NCBI GenBank assembly: GCA_040255465.1
Contig: JBDZVA010000001.1
Coordinates: 620,001-684,000, forward strand
Length of the DNA stretch: 64,000 bases
DNA from: UBA5793 sp040255465
GTDB lineage: Bacteria; Planctomycetota; Phycisphaerae; Phycisphaerales; UBA5793
Direction of reading: 5' to 3'
The translations under genes and the position numbers were made by a program. The notes beneath the pieces were generated by a model that did not search any database, was not told where the DNA came from, and worked only from the letters and a program-made list of their open reading frames with translations. Positions 10,152 to 19,282 of the stretch are shown piece by piece. Within the stretch, counting starts at the first letter, position 1, and every line of letters starts with the position of its first letter.

Positions 10152-11420
10152 ATGGCGATGACGGATTTCACCATCATCAGCCGCAGCATGCTCGGGCGCA
10201 AGTTCTCGACGATTACCACGATCATTACCGTGTCGGTGGCGGTGGGATTGATGCTGCTGCTGCTGAGTCTGCGCACGGCTGGTGAAGAGGCGTTCAGCCG
10301 TGGGTCAGGCAACATGCACCTGCTCGTCAGTCGCGACAGCAGCGCGCTGGTCTCGGTGCTCAACGGCATCTTCTACGCCAAGGCGCCGCAGCGGCCCATT
10401 GAGTGGAGCAAGTACGAGCAGATCGTGCAGACCTATCCGATCGACTGGGCCGTGCCGACGCAACTGGGCGACAGTTATCGTGGCTACCCGGTGATGGCGA
10501 CGACGCCGGAGTTCTTCACGAAGTTTCAGCCTGATCCCGATGCGCCGTGGAAGTTGAGCAAAGGCGCGTTCTTTGCGGCGCCGTTCGAGGTCGTGCTCGG
10601 CTCGGCCGTGGCGCGGGCCACGGGACTGACCATCGGCGATGAGATCGTCTTCACGCACGGGATGTCCGAGGAAGGGCACGACCATCCCGAGTTCGAGTAC
10701 AAGATCGTCGGCATTCTCGAACCCACCGGCACAAGTCACGACCGCGCGCTGTTCACGAGCATTGAGAGCACGTGGATTCTCCACGCCCACGACCGGCGCG
10801 AGCAGGAAGATCACAACGCGAGCCACACGACGTTCGAGGATCTGACGCCGCAGGATAAGAAGATCACCGGCATCTATGTCGCGCTGCCGACGCGACCGGG
10901 TTCGAAGGTGCCGGCGGTGCTGCAGCAGGTGTTCAACATGATGCGGGCCGACACATCGATCACCGTGGCGCAGCCTGGCGATGAGACGAAGAAGTTCTTT
11001 ACGATCATCAAGAACATGAACCTGCTGTTCGTGGGTATGGCGGGCGTGGTGATGGTGAGCAGCGGGATCTCGATCATGCTTGCGCTGTACAACTCGATGG
11101 AGCAGCGGCAGCGGCAGATCGCGGTGCTGCGGGTGCTCGGCTGCAGTCGGGCGCGGATCTCGTCGCTCGTGCTTACCGAGTCGGCCATGATCGGGCTCAT
11201 CGGAGCGATCACGGGCATTGCGGTCTGGTTCATCGGATCGAAGGTCGCGGCGAGCATCCTCAAGGATGTGCTGGGCCTGGTCGTGCATCCGCACCTGGAC
11301 CTGGCGACGACGCTCATCATCGTCATGGCAACGATCGCGCTGGCCTCGCTGGCCGGCGTGGTGCCGTCGGTGGTGGCGTATCGCACGCCGGTGGCTCGAA
11401 ATCTCAAGGCCATCGGGTAG
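10152..11420 (+). CDS. FtsX/MacB-like ABC permease
   Basis: A 422-residue permease: one N-terminal membrane helix (FSTIITTIITVSVAVGLMLLLLS), a ~220-residue extracytoplasmic MacB_PCD-like domain, then three C-terminal helices with the FtsX signature region (AVLRVLGCSRARISSLVLTE). It pairs with the ATPase encoded immediately upstream. Substrate unknown; proteins of this group move lipoproteins, lipids or peptides across the periplasm or transmit mechanical signals. Confidence 0.85.
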   Translation: MAMTDFTIISRSMLGRKFSTITTIITVSVAVGLMLLLLSLRTAGEEAFSRGSGNMHLLVSRDSSALVSVLNGIFYAKAPQRPIEWSKYEQIVQTYPIDWAVPTQLGDSYRGYPVMATTPEFFTKFQPDPDAPWKLSKGAFFAAPFEVVLGSAVARATGLTIGDEIVFTHGMSEEGHDHPEFEYKIVGILEPTGTSHDRALFTSIESTWILHAHDRREQEDHNASHTTFEDLTPQDKKITGIYVALPTRPGSKVPAVLQQVFNMMRADTSITVAQPGDETKKFFTIIKNMNLLFVGMAGVVMVSSGISIMLALYNSMEQRQRQIAVLRVLGCSRARISSLVLTESAMIGLIGAITGIAVWFIGSKVAASILKDVLGLVVHPHLDLATTLIIVMATIALASLAGVVPSVVAYRTPVARNLKAIG

Positions 11421-11536
11421 GTTGAGGCCGACCAATCGGCCGACCCCGTGGGCCCGTTCGTCTACTATTGAGCGATTCGAGGTGGGCGTCCCGCCGGCCG
11501 CCTTTGATGTGGTCGCGCGGGAGGAAGGATTGAGGC

Positions 11537-12733
11537 ATGAAGGTGTTCTGGGGGATCATTGGCGTGCTGGCGGTCGTGACCGCGGCGCTGCTCATGAGCG
11601 GTCGGGGCGATGATTCCCGCCCCAGCGATGATTCGGTCGCCACGGCGCAGCCGATCGAACCGCAGGTGACGATGCCCGAGCCAAAGGCCCAGCCCAAAGT
11701 CGAGCCCACGACGGAGTCGGCGCCGGCAAAGATCGATCCTCCTGAGGCTACGACAAAGCGCGCTGTCGAGACTCAAGCGCCCACTGCTGTGCCTGCGAAA
11801 GAGCCAGTCAAGGAACCGACCAGGCAACCCGAAGCGAAACCCGCGAAGCCAGAGCAGCAGGGTGATGGTCAGCAAACGCTGACTCCCAACGCCCCGGCGG
11901 CGATCGAGAAGCTCGAAACGCCCAACAAGGAAGAGGATCAGGCGGAACTCGACGCGCTGGTGAAGGAGTTGCAGAGTTCCGCTGGCGTCGGCGAAGAAGC
12001 AGCGGCAACCGGCGATCCTCAAAACGGGGAACCCGGGGCAGACGAACCGAACGCGGGCCAGGCGAAATCGGACTCGGGCGCGAGCGAGCCGAGCGAAGGG
12101 TCCACTCCGCTGGAGACGCCGCAATCGACGCCGACTGGTTTGGATCCGAAAGCCGAAGGTGATGCTTCAGGCAAGACGGTTGTCCCGGCCGAATCTGCGC
12201 CGATTGGCGAGAAGGTCGAGTCTGCGGCCCAAAAGCCGGACCCGACGAAGCCGGAGATCATTCCCTCGACGTTTGAGAAGCGCGAGGATGGGTCGATGCT
12301 CGCCGACAAGCGGTTTGTCATTCGTGGCCAGGGTACGAAAGAGAAGCCGTACGTCGTGACCTGGGACATGCTCGTCTCGGCTTCGGAGTTGTACGATCCG
12401 CGACGTGACAAACTGAAGCTGCCCGAGCGCATCAAGATGCTCGATGGCAAGTATGTCAAGGTTGTCGGCTACGTTGCGTTTCCCATTGTGGCCGAGGGGC
12501 CCAACGAAATGCTGGCGATGCTCAATGCGTGGGACGGCTGCTGCATCGGCGTGCCGCCCACGCCCTATGACGCCGTCGAGGTGCGACTCAAGGAAAACGC
12601 AACAGCGGAGCAGATGATGATGGGCTGGGGCAGTGTGACGGGAAAGTTCAAGGTGGAGCCCTATCTTGCCGCAAACTGGCTGCTCGGGCTGTACATGATG
12701 GAAGACGCTCGACTCGAGGCGGAGAGCATGTAG
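11537..12733 (+). CDS. Membrane-anchored protein with DUF3299-like domain
   Basis: A 398-residue protein: one N-terminal membrane helix (VFWGIIGVLAVVTAALLM), then ~220 residues of low-complexity Pro/Glu/Ala/Lys linker, then a folded domain from about residue 240. The domain contains VTWDMLVSASELYDP, KYVKVVGYVAFPIV and AWDGCCIGVPPTPYDAVEV, which match the DUF3299 pattern (a conserved paired-Cys CCIG element and a VRL strand). DUF3299 proteins are periplasmic and often near ABC lipoprotein-type transporters; here the ABC pair lies directly upstream, which suggests a linked function. Strong SD (GGAGGAAGG) precedes the ATG. Confidence 0.65.
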   Translation: MKVFWGIIGVLAVVTAALLMSGRGDDSRPSDDSVATAQPIEPQVTMPEPKAQPKVEPTTESAPAKIDPPEATTKRAVETQAPTAVPAKEPVKEPTRQPEAKPAKPEQQGDGQQTLTPNAPAAIEKLETPNKEEDQAELDALVKELQSSAGVGEEAAATGDPQNGEPGADEPNAGQAKSDSGASEPSEGSTPLETPQSTPTGLDPKAEGDASGKTVVPAESAPIGEKVESAAQKPDPTKPEIIPSTFEKREDGSMLADKRFVIRGQGTKEKPYVVTWDMLVSASELYDPRRDKLKLPERIKMLDGKYVKVVGYVAFPIVAEGPNEMLAMLNAWDGCCIGVPPTPYDAVEVRLKENATAEQMMMGWGSVTGKFKVEPYLAANWLLGLYMMEDARLEAESM

Positions 12734-12795
12734 GCGAATTCGTTTCCTCGCCACTCCGTGATCACACCTTCAGACATTGAGAAAGAAGCAACGCA

Positions 12796-14016
12796 ATGGC
12801 CGAACGTCCATCCGACATGGACCGCGAACTGCAGGCGGAAATCGAAGCAGCGCTGGGCGACATGAGCCTGGAGGACCTCGTCGCGGCCGGCCCGTCGCGA
12901 CCGGCTCGTTCATCGAGCGATGAAGCGCCCGCCCGGCGGCCGCGTCTCGAACCCGGTGCGCGGATCCACGGCGTGGTCATGCGAGTCGGGCGCGAAGATG
13001 TGTTCGTCGATCTCGGCCCCAAACTGCAGGGCGTGTGTCCGCTGCAGCAGTTTGAAGAGAATCCCGACGTCGGCGAGAACATCGAGTTCATCGTCAACCG
13101 CGTCGATCGGCGCGAGGGGCTCGTGCTGCTCGGCCGGGCCGGTGCGGTGCAGAAAGGCGAATGGGACACGCTGCAAAAAGGGCAGACCATCGAAGCCCAG
13201 TGCACCGGCGTCAACAAGGGCGGCCTGGAGATGCAGGTCGGCTCGATGCGCGCCTTCATGCCTGCCGGACAGGTCGATCGCCAGCACATTGACGACCTGT
13301 CGACAATGGTGGGCCAGTCGCTCACCTGCGAGGTCATGGATATCAATCTCGAAAAGCGCAATCTCGTGCTCTCGCGCAAGGCGGTGCAGGAACGCGAGGC
13401 GGCAATCCAGCGCGAGAAGACGATGGAGACGCTCGCCGTCGGTCAGGAACTCGAAGGCACGGTTCGACGACTCATGCCCTTTGGCGCGTTCGTCGACATT
13501 GGCGGCGTCGACGGGCTCGTGCACATCAGCGACCTTTCCTACGAGCGCGTCAACAAGCCTGAAGATGTCGTGCACGAAGGACAGACGGTGCGCGTCAAGG
13601 TGCTCAAGATCGACGAGGGCGGCAACAAGATCTCGCTGGGCATGAAGCAGTGCGAAGCCGATCCGTTCAGCACGGCCGGCGCGACGCTCGCGCCGGGCGC
13701 CGAAGTGGTGGGCAAGGTCGTGCGCATTGCCGACTTCGGCGCGTTCGTGCAGATCGCGCCGGGGGTCGACGGGCTCATTCACATCTCCGAACTCTCGCAC
13801 GAGCGCGTCAATCGCGTGACGCAGGTCGTGAAGATGGAAGAGATCGTCCGCGTGAAGGTGCTCGAGGTGGACCCCGGCAGTCGGCGCATCAGCCTTTCGC
13901 TCAAGGCGATGACGGCCAAGGCGGAAGAAGACATGTCGCGCGGCGATGACAACGCGATGGCCCGCCTTCGCGCCAAGTGGGGCAGCGACGCCAAGCTCAA
14001 GGGTGGGTTGGGATGA
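12796..14016 (+). CDS. rpsA: 30S ribosomal protein S1-like, four S1 domains
   Basis: A 406-residue RNA-binding protein with four S1 (OB-fold) repeats at about residues 54-120, 132-200, 216-285 and 300-370. Repeats 3 and 4 are the most typical (PFGAFVDIGGVDGLVHISDL; DFGAFVQIAPGVDGLIHISEL). E. coli S1 has six repeats; four-repeat S1 is common outside Proteobacteria. It would bind mRNA and help ribosome docking. The next gene overlaps it by 4 nt (ATGA). Confidence 0.8.
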   Translation: MAERPSDMDRELQAEIEAALGDMSLEDLVAAGPSRPARSSSDEAPARRPRLEPGARIHGVVMRVGREDVFVDLGPKLQGVCPLQQFEENPDVGENIEFIVNRVDRREGLVLLGRAGAVQKGEWDTLQKGQTIEAQCTGVNKGGLEMQVGSMRAFMPAGQVDRQHIDDLSTMVGQSLTCEVMDINLEKRNLVLSRKAVQEREAAIQREKTMETLAVGQELEGTVRRLMPFGAFVDIGGVDGLVHISDLSYERVNKPEDVVHEGQTVRVKVLKIDEGGNKISLGMKQCEADPFSTAGATLAPGAEVVGKVVRIADFGAFVQIAPGVDGLIHISELSHERVNRVTQVVKMEEIVRVKVLEVDPGSRRISLSLKAMTAKAEEDMSRGDDNAMARLRAKWGSDAKLKGGLG

Positions 14017-14558
14017 GCCGACTTGCCGTTGTCAGTTGCAGCCTGAATCCCAACAGTCGGAGCCGCGTTCTCGCAAACCGCGCGCATGAGTTGCTCAAGG
14101 CGCGCGGGGCGGATGTCGACTGGATCGACCTGGCCGACATCCCGCTGCCGCTGTGCGATGGCGGTGCCGCGTATGGCGACGCCAACGCCAAGGTCGTCAA
14201 GGAGCGCCTGCGCGTGGCGCGCGGTATTCTGCTTGCGACTCCCATTTACAATTTCGACGGCAGCGCTGCGACCAAGAACCTGATCGAGATGACGGGACGC
14301 GATGTGTGGACCGACACGGTCGCAGGATTTCTCTGCGCCGCCGGCGGGCAGGGCAGCTACATGAGCGTGATGGCGCTGGCCAGCAGCCTGATGCTCGATT
14401 TCCGCACCATCATCATCCCGCGCTTTGTTTATGCGACAGGCAAGGACTTCGACGGCGACACGATCACCGCCGCCGCTGTGCTCGAACGCATCGAGGGCCT
14501 GACGAACGAACTGATCCGCTTCACCAGCGGGTTGTATCCCGAGCATGTCGGGCCCTGA
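14013..14558 (+). CDS. NADPH-dependent FMN reductase family protein
   Basis: A 181-residue flavodoxin-fold protein: phosphate-binding loop SCSLNPNSRSR near the N-terminus, GILLATPIYNFDGSAATKNLIE (the flavin-contact segment) and LCAAGGQGSYMSV. These are the signatures of the NAD(P)H-dependent FMN reductase family (PF03358), e.g. chromate/quinone or sulfonate-linked reductases. The start overlaps the S1 stop as ATGA, so the two are translated together; the pairing has no obvious functional reason. Confidence 0.8.
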   Translation: MSRLAVVSCSLNPNSRSRVLANRAHELLKARGADVDWIDLADIPLPLCDGGAAYGDANAKVVKERLRVARGILLATPIYNFDGSAATKNLIEMTGRDVWTDTVAGFLCAAGGQGSYMSVMALASSLMLDFRTIIIPRFVYATGKDFDGDTITAAAVLERIEGLTNELIRFTSGLYPEHVGP

Positions 14559-14583
14559 CCCGACCTACGCGGCGGTCCGCGTG

Positions 14584-14589
14584 TATCAT
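14584..14589 (+). promoter_or_regulatory. -10 hexamer TATCAT, 5 nt before start
   Basis: TATCAT then GCCGC then ATG (14595). Predicts a leaderless mRNA for the epimerase gene. No convincing -35 was identified. Confidence 0.45.
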
Positions 14590-14594
14590 GCCGC

Positions 14595-15524
14595 ATGAAC
14601 TGGCCGACACCCACGGGGCGGATTGTCATTGCCGGCGGGACCGGGTTTCTCGGCACGCACCTCGCGCGGCGGCTGACTGAACTCGGCTGCGACGTGATCG
14701 CCCTGGGTCGGCACGCAACGCCGTCGCCGGGCAAGTGGCGCATCGTGCAGTGGGATGCGCGTTCATTGGGCGACTGGGTCACGCATCTCGACGGCGCTGC
14801 GGCACTGGTCAACCTCGTCGGGCGCAGCGTCGACTGCATCAAGACGCCGGATCATTACGATGAAATTCTGCGCAGCCGCGTTGAAGCGACGCGCGTGCTC
14901 GGGCAGGCGGTGCGCCAGATCGCGGCGCCGCCGCCGGTCTGGGTGCAGATGAGTACGGCCCACATCTACGGCGACCCGCCCGAGGTTGTGTGCGATGAGT
15001 CGGCGGCATTCGGCTACGGCATGGCGCCCTTCGTCGGACAGGCGTGGGAGGCGGAGTACGGGAAGGCGAAGCTCGACTCGCAGCGCGGCGTTGTATTGCG
15101 CACCAGTTTCGTCGTCGGCCGCGGCGGCGGCGCCATCAATCGCCTGGAATTGATCACCCGCCTGGGCCTTGGCGGTACGGTGGCGTCGGGCGCGCAGGGG
15201 ATGAGCTGGATTCACATCGCCGACATGACGCGCCTCATGGAGCGCGGCATTGCCGATCCGAACATGAGCGGCGTGTACATCGCCAGCGCACCGCGGCCGG
15301 TGTCGAACCGCGACTTCATGAAAGCGCTGCGCAAGGCGATGCGCGTGCCCATCGGCCTGCCGGCCTTCGGCTGGATGGTGCGAATCGGCGCACCGCTGCT
15401 CATGCGCACCGATCCCGAACTCGCGTTGTACGGCCGGTACGTGGTGCCTCGACGCCTGCTCGATGAGGGGCACGAGTTCCTGTTCGCCGATCTCGACGCG
15501 GCGCTGGCGGATCTGTTCAAATAG
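14595..15524 (+). CDS. TIGR01777-family NAD-dependent epimerase
   Basis: A 309-residue extended SDR. Nucleotide-binding motif GGTGFLGTHLARRL (residues ~14-27); STAHIYGDP in place of the catalytic Ser-Tyr region; Gly-rich GRGGGAINRLELI and SWIHIADMTRLMERGI. These features and the C-terminal helical extension (RRLLDEGHEFLFADLDAAL) match TIGR01777 (YfcH-like) proteins, whose substrate is unknown. It is the last host gene before the phage-type head module. Confidence 0.8.
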   Translation: MNWPTPTGRIVIAGGTGFLGTHLARRLTELGCDVIALGRHATPSPGKWRIVQWDARSLGDWVTHLDGAAALVNLVGRSVDCIKTPDHYDEILRSRVEATRVLGQAVRQIAAPPPVWVQMSTAHIYGDPPEVVCDESAAFGYGMAPFVGQAWEAEYGKAKLDSQRGVVLRTSFVVGRGGGAINRLELITRLGLGGTVASGAQGMSWIHIADMTRLMERGIADPNMSGVYIASAPRPVSNRDFMKALRKAMRVPIGLPAFGWMVRIGAPLLMRTDPELALYGRYVVPRRLLDEGHEFLFADLDAALADLFK

Positions 15525-15537
15525 GAAACAAGGCAGC

Positions 15538-15617
15538 CTCACGCGGAGGCGCCGAGGCCGCGGAGAGAGCCGCACCGCCAATCCTTGAACGCTGTGAGCC
15601 CAGCGCCTTTGCGTGAG
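15538..15617. repeat. Dispersed-type palindromic repeat before the portal gene
   Basis: CTCACGCGGAGGCGC at 15538-15552 pairs (13 of 15) with GCGCCTTTGCGTGAG at 15603-15617. The unit CTCACGCGGAGGCGC-CGAGGCCGCGGAGAGA resembles a short interspersed repeat known from many planctomycete and other genomes. The 15525-15818 interval has no other gene I can support. It marks the left edge of the capsid module. Confidence 0.5.
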
Positions 15618-15818
15618 ATGCTTCCATCCACGCGCACGGGTGAGAACGCCACGGCGTTCATTTTACGTTTTCTTGATTGAAGGCGAGAGGCGGCTGGTGT
15701 GGCCCAAACGCCGCTGCGCGCCGGCGATGGAGCGCGGCGAGGCGCGCGCCGGTGCGCGGCGGCTGGTGATAGTGGAGGCTCGCCATCGGCGGGCGCGACG
15801 CATCACGAGGAGCACGGC

Positions 15819-17306
15819 GTGCCATACGAACTTGCACCGTTTGCCGAGATCAAGCTGACCGAACCGCTGCTGCGGCTGCTGGTCGAGGAGCATGAGGAGA
15901 CGACGCTGCCGACGTGCGATCGGCTGCTGTCGTACTTTCGCAATGACGATGAGGCCGTTCCCGGGCGCGACGGCGCGGTGGACTGGCGGCCGGCGCAGAT
16001 CGCGGGCCTGCCGGATCGGCTGACGCGGCCGATCGACGGCGCGCCGCCCAAAGAAATCGTCATCGAAAACGATATCGGTTGGCGCGTGCAGACGGTCGTC
16101 GACTATGTCGCGGGGCGCGATGTGGCGTTTGTCAGTCGCGCCCGCGACGGGCAACTGGCGCAGACGGTGGGCGAAGTCGTCGAAGCGCTGCTCGAAGCCA
16201 ACGGCGGCACGGGGTTGATCCAGGAAGCGGTGCTTCTGGGAGCGATCTACGGGCACGTCGATTTCGTACTGCGTGCTGGCGACTTGCCACGACGTGAAAC
16301 GAAGTCGCAAGCGGGGCTGGATGGGCTCCTGAACGTCGTGCGATCGATGCGGATCGAGGTCATCGAGCGCCCACGCGCTTTTGCGCTGCTCAACCCAACG
16401 GACTATCGGCGGATCGACGCGTTCATCATTCACCATGAGCGATGGCTCAATGACGTGGAAGATGGCGGGTTTCTGTCGCGGCTCGGTTCGTGGATGAAGC
16501 GAAGCCGGGTTGATGTGCCGCCGCGCCGAGCGACGACGACGGTGACGGAGATTATTTCGGCGACGCATCGGCAGGTGTACGAAGATGAGCAGCTCGTGCT
16601 CTCCGAGGCCAACGCGCTGGGGTTTGTGCCGGCGATTCACATTCAACACCAGCGGCGACCTTTCGAGTACGCGGGGTTGGGTGAAGTCGAGCCGCTGCTG
16701 CCGCTGCAGGACGAACTCAACACGCGATTGAGCGATCGGGCCAATCGAGTGACGCTGCAGAGTTTCAAGATGTACCTCGGGCGCGGCATCGAAGGATTTG
16801 GCGAGCGACCGGTCGGGCCGGGGCAGATGTGGATGACCGACAACCCCGAGGCGTCGATCCAGGCATTTGGCGGCGACGCAGAGAGCCCGAGCGAAGACAA
16901 CCACATCCGCGAGGTGCGCGAAGCCCTGGACAAGATCTCGGCGGTCACGCCGCTGGCCGCCGGGTTGATCCGCGCCAAGGTGGGAACGCTGTCGAGTGAG
17001 AACGCGATGCGCATCTCGCTGCTGGGCATACTGAGCAAGACGCTGCGCCTGCGGCAACTCTACGGACGGGGACTGAGCGATCTGATCAGCATGGCGCTGA
17101 TGGTGCTCGACCAGGCGGGGTGGCTTCGAACCGAGCAGTGCGATCGTTGCGTCGAGCCGCTGTGGGCGCCGCCGATCCCGCAGGATGAGTCGCGCGTGCT
17201 GGCGGATGCGCTGGTGAAGCGCGACCTGGGCGTGCCGAGCGAAGTGATCCTGTCGGAACTGGGGTACGGCGATCGGCCGCGCGCCCAGCCGCAGCCGGGC
17301 CGATAG
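15819..17306 (+). CDS. Phage portal protein (SPP1 gp6-like)
   Basis: A 495-residue protein with the layout of SPP1/HK97-type portals: an N-terminal segment WRPAQIAGLPDRL, a clip/stem region with WRVQTVVDYVAG, a core containing GAIYGHVDFVLRAGD, and the long C-terminal helix around ISAVTPLAAGLIRAKVGTLS and RGLSDLISMALMVLDQAGW. Portals form the dodecameric DNA gate of a capsid. GTG at 15819 is chosen because GAGGAG lies seven bases upstream; a longer frame starts at 15699. No frameshift or stop. It is first in a head-gene cluster, but the terminase that normally precedes a portal is at 38.8-40.3 kb. Confidence 0.75.
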   Translation: MPYELAPFAEIKLTEPLLRLLVEEHEETTLPTCDRLLSYFRNDDEAVPGRDGAVDWRPAQIAGLPDRLTRPIDGAPPKEIVIENDIGWRVQTVVDYVAGRDVAFVSRARDGQLAQTVGEVVEALLEANGGTGLIQEAVLLGAIYGHVDFVLRAGDLPRRETKSQAGLDGLLNVVRSMRIEVIERPRAFALLNPTDYRRIDAFIIHHERWLNDVEDGGFLSRLGSWMKRSRVDVPPRRATTTVTEIISATHRQVYEDEQLVLSEANALGFVPAIHIQHQRRPFEYAGLGEVEPLLPLQDELNTRLSDRANRVTLQSFKMYLGRGIEGFGERPVGPGQMWMTDNPEASIQAFGGDAESPSEDNHIREVREALDKISAVTPLAAGLIRAKVGTLSSENAMRISLLGILSKTLRLRQLYGRGLSDLISMALMVLDQAGWLRTEQCDRCVEPLWAPPIPQDESRVLADALVKRDLGVPSEVILSELGYGDRPRAQPQPGR

Positions 17307-17356
17307 CGGCGGCGCCAGCGAGCCCTCTCAATCAAACCTTCATTGGAGTTGACATC

Positions 17357-17914
17357 ATGAATGAATCCGAACGCGAACTTGAAAGCATGGAAGAGCCGGC
17401 TGCGGCCACGACGCATGAGACGACCGAGGAACCGGCTGCGGCGCCCGAGGCATCGCCTCATCTGGTGAACGTGGCCGAGGCAATCCGCTATCGCAAGCGG
17501 GCCCAGGCGGCGGAGAAAGAGTTGGCTGAGTTGCGCACACAACTCGAGGAAACGCAGGAGCAGTCGCGGGCGGTGCAGGATCGCCTGGCGGAGGTCGAAC
17601 GGCGAGCGGCCATCGATGCGCAACTCGTCGAGGCCGGCGTGGCGGATCTGCAGGCGGCGCGGCTGCTCGTCGAGGCGGCGATGAGCGAGACTGAAGGCGT
17701 CGAGATCGACGAAGTTGTAGAGGCGGTGCGGCGCGAACGGCCGCAGCTGTTTCGCAGCACCACGAGCCATGCGACGGCGGCGATGGGGCCGGCGGTGCAT
17801 GCCGCTGACCACGGCAGCCGCGACATCCAGCGGGCGGCCAATGCAGCGCGCCGCAGCGGGCACAACGCAGACGTGATGCACTACATGAACCTACGGCGCA
17901 GCGCGCCGCGTTGA
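17357..17914 (+). CDS. Scaffold-like coiled-coil protein
   Basis: A 185-residue protein with an acidic, disordered N-terminus (Glu/Ala-rich), a strong coiled coil at about 48-95 (RKRAQAAEKELAELRTQLEE...), a short helical region and a basic C-terminus ending MHYMNLRRSAPR. Size, acidic-to-basic layout, coiled coil and position between portal and major capsid protein all fit a capsid scaffolding protein, in which the basic tail binds capsid subunits. Assigned by position and architecture, not by a conserved motif. Confidence 0.6.
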   Translation: MNESERELESMEEPAAATTHETTEEPAAAPEASPHLVNVAEAIRYRKRAQAAEKELAELRTQLEETQEQSRAVQDRLAEVERRAAIDAQLVEAGVADLQAARLLVEAAMSETEGVEIDEVVEAVRRERPQLFRSTTSHATAAMGPAVHAADHGSRDIQRAANAARRSGHNADVMHYMNLRRSAPR

Positions 17915-18023
17915 AGTGAGGCAGATGCGAAGGCGCAAGCGTGCTTCGCGTCATTGTCGAGCTTTGGGGGTCTGGCGCCCCGCGAGACATCAATCACACA
18001 CGACACAATGAAAGGAACACCAC

Positions 18024-19205
18024 ATGCCATTTACCGGAAAGGCGACGTACACCGCGGGCGCCACGCTCCCTGAACTTGTCGAGGATGTCTCGGACATCAT
18101 CGGGATTGTGAGCCCGTTCGAGACGCCGCTGCTCGATCATCTTGGCGATCCGCAGCGGCCGGCGATCAGCACCATTCACGAGTGGCTCGAAGACACGCTG
18201 CTTCCCAATCGCGGCCAGATCAACGACGCCACCTACACCGACCCGATGACGGACACCACATTCGGCGTCGATGATGAGTCGATCTTCCAGGTCGGCGATC
18301 AGATCCAGGTCGAGGGCAGTCGCGAAGTCATGCTCGTGACGGCCGTCAACACCGGGCTTGGATCCATCACCGTCGTGCGCGGCTACGGCGGCACGACGGC
18401 GGAGAACCTCGCCGACGACCAGGTGCTGCACATCCTCGGCAACGCGGCTCTCGAGGGCGCCGATCGGCCGACGAGCCGATTCACCAATCGCACGCGACAG
18501 CGCAACTACACGCAGATCTACACCGCGAGTGTCGAGGTGTCGGGTTCGCAGCAGGCGGCGCGGCAGCACGCGCTGGCTGATGAGGCCGACTACCAGAAGC
18601 AGCAACGCCTGCGCGAGCTGGTGCGCGACCTGGAGAACTGCGTGATCAACGGCACGGCTCCGTCGACCGATCCGCAGGGTTCGAGCACGGTGCGGCGCAC
18701 GATGGATGGCATCATTCGCCGCGTGTCGACGAACGTCTTCCAGCCCGGGGTGGGTGAGATTCCGCCGGGAGAAGGGACGAACTCGGACCTGCTCACCGAG
18801 GAGATTCTCAACGCGGCCCTGCGCATCGCGTGGGAATCGAGTTCGGGCACGATCGACACGATCGTGGTCAACGGCTTCCAGAAGCGGCGCATCAATTCGA
18901 TGCTGTTTCCCAACCGCACGTACTCGGCCAGCGACGATCGGCTGCGCGAGTTCGTCTCGGTGTACGAGTCAGACTTTGGCGTGTGCCGGGTGATTCTGAG
19001 TCGATGGGCGCCGCCCGATAGCGTGCTGCTGCTCGATCGATCGCGACTCGCGGTGATGCCCCTTGGCGGGCGCAGCTTCCACTACAAGCCGCTGAGCAGC
19101 ACGGGCGACTCGGAAGTCGGCGAACTCATCGGCGAGTACACGCTGGAGATGCGCAACGAAAACGCGCATGCAGTCATCCAGGGCCTTGGCACTTCGCCGT
19201 CGTAA
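18024..19205 (+). CDS. Major capsid protein, SU10/DUF5309-like
   Basis: A 393-residue protein that fits the DUF5309 (SU10 major capsid) family: an N-terminal segment VEDVSDIIGIVSPFETPLLD, an inserted beta domain with VGDQIQVEGSREVMLVTAV, then TQIYTASVEVSGSQQAA, a long spine helix (DYQKQQRLRELVRDLENCVING) and a C-terminal region DFGVCRVILSRWAPPDSVLLLD and GEYTLEMRNENAHAVIQGL. It would form an HK97-fold shell. SD AAAGGAA precedes the ATG. The frame is intact and shows no decay. Confidence 0.8.
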   Translation: MPFTGKATYTAGATLPELVEDVSDIIGIVSPFETPLLDHLGDPQRPAISTIHEWLEDTLLPNRGQINDATYTDPMTDTTFGVDDESIFQVGDQIQVEGSREVMLVTAVNTGLGSITVVRGYGGTTAENLADDQVLHILGNAALEGADRPTSRFTNRTRQRNYTQIYTASVEVSGSQQAARQHALADEADYQKQQRLRELVRDLENCVINGTAPSTDPQGSSTVRRTMDGIIRRVSTNVFQPGVGEIPPGEGTNSDLLTEEILNAALRIAWESSSGTIDTIVVNGFQKRRINSMLFPNRTYSASDDRLREFVSVYESDFGVCRVILSRWAPPDSVLLLDRSRLAVMPLGGRSFHYKPLSSTGDSEVGELIGEYTLEMRNENAHAVIQGLGTSPS

Positions 19206-19282
19206 GTCCTCTCTCCTCCCGCTCCCGGTCGCGGGCCTGACGGTTCGTGGCCGGTTTTTGGTCAAACAAATCGAGGCAACAC

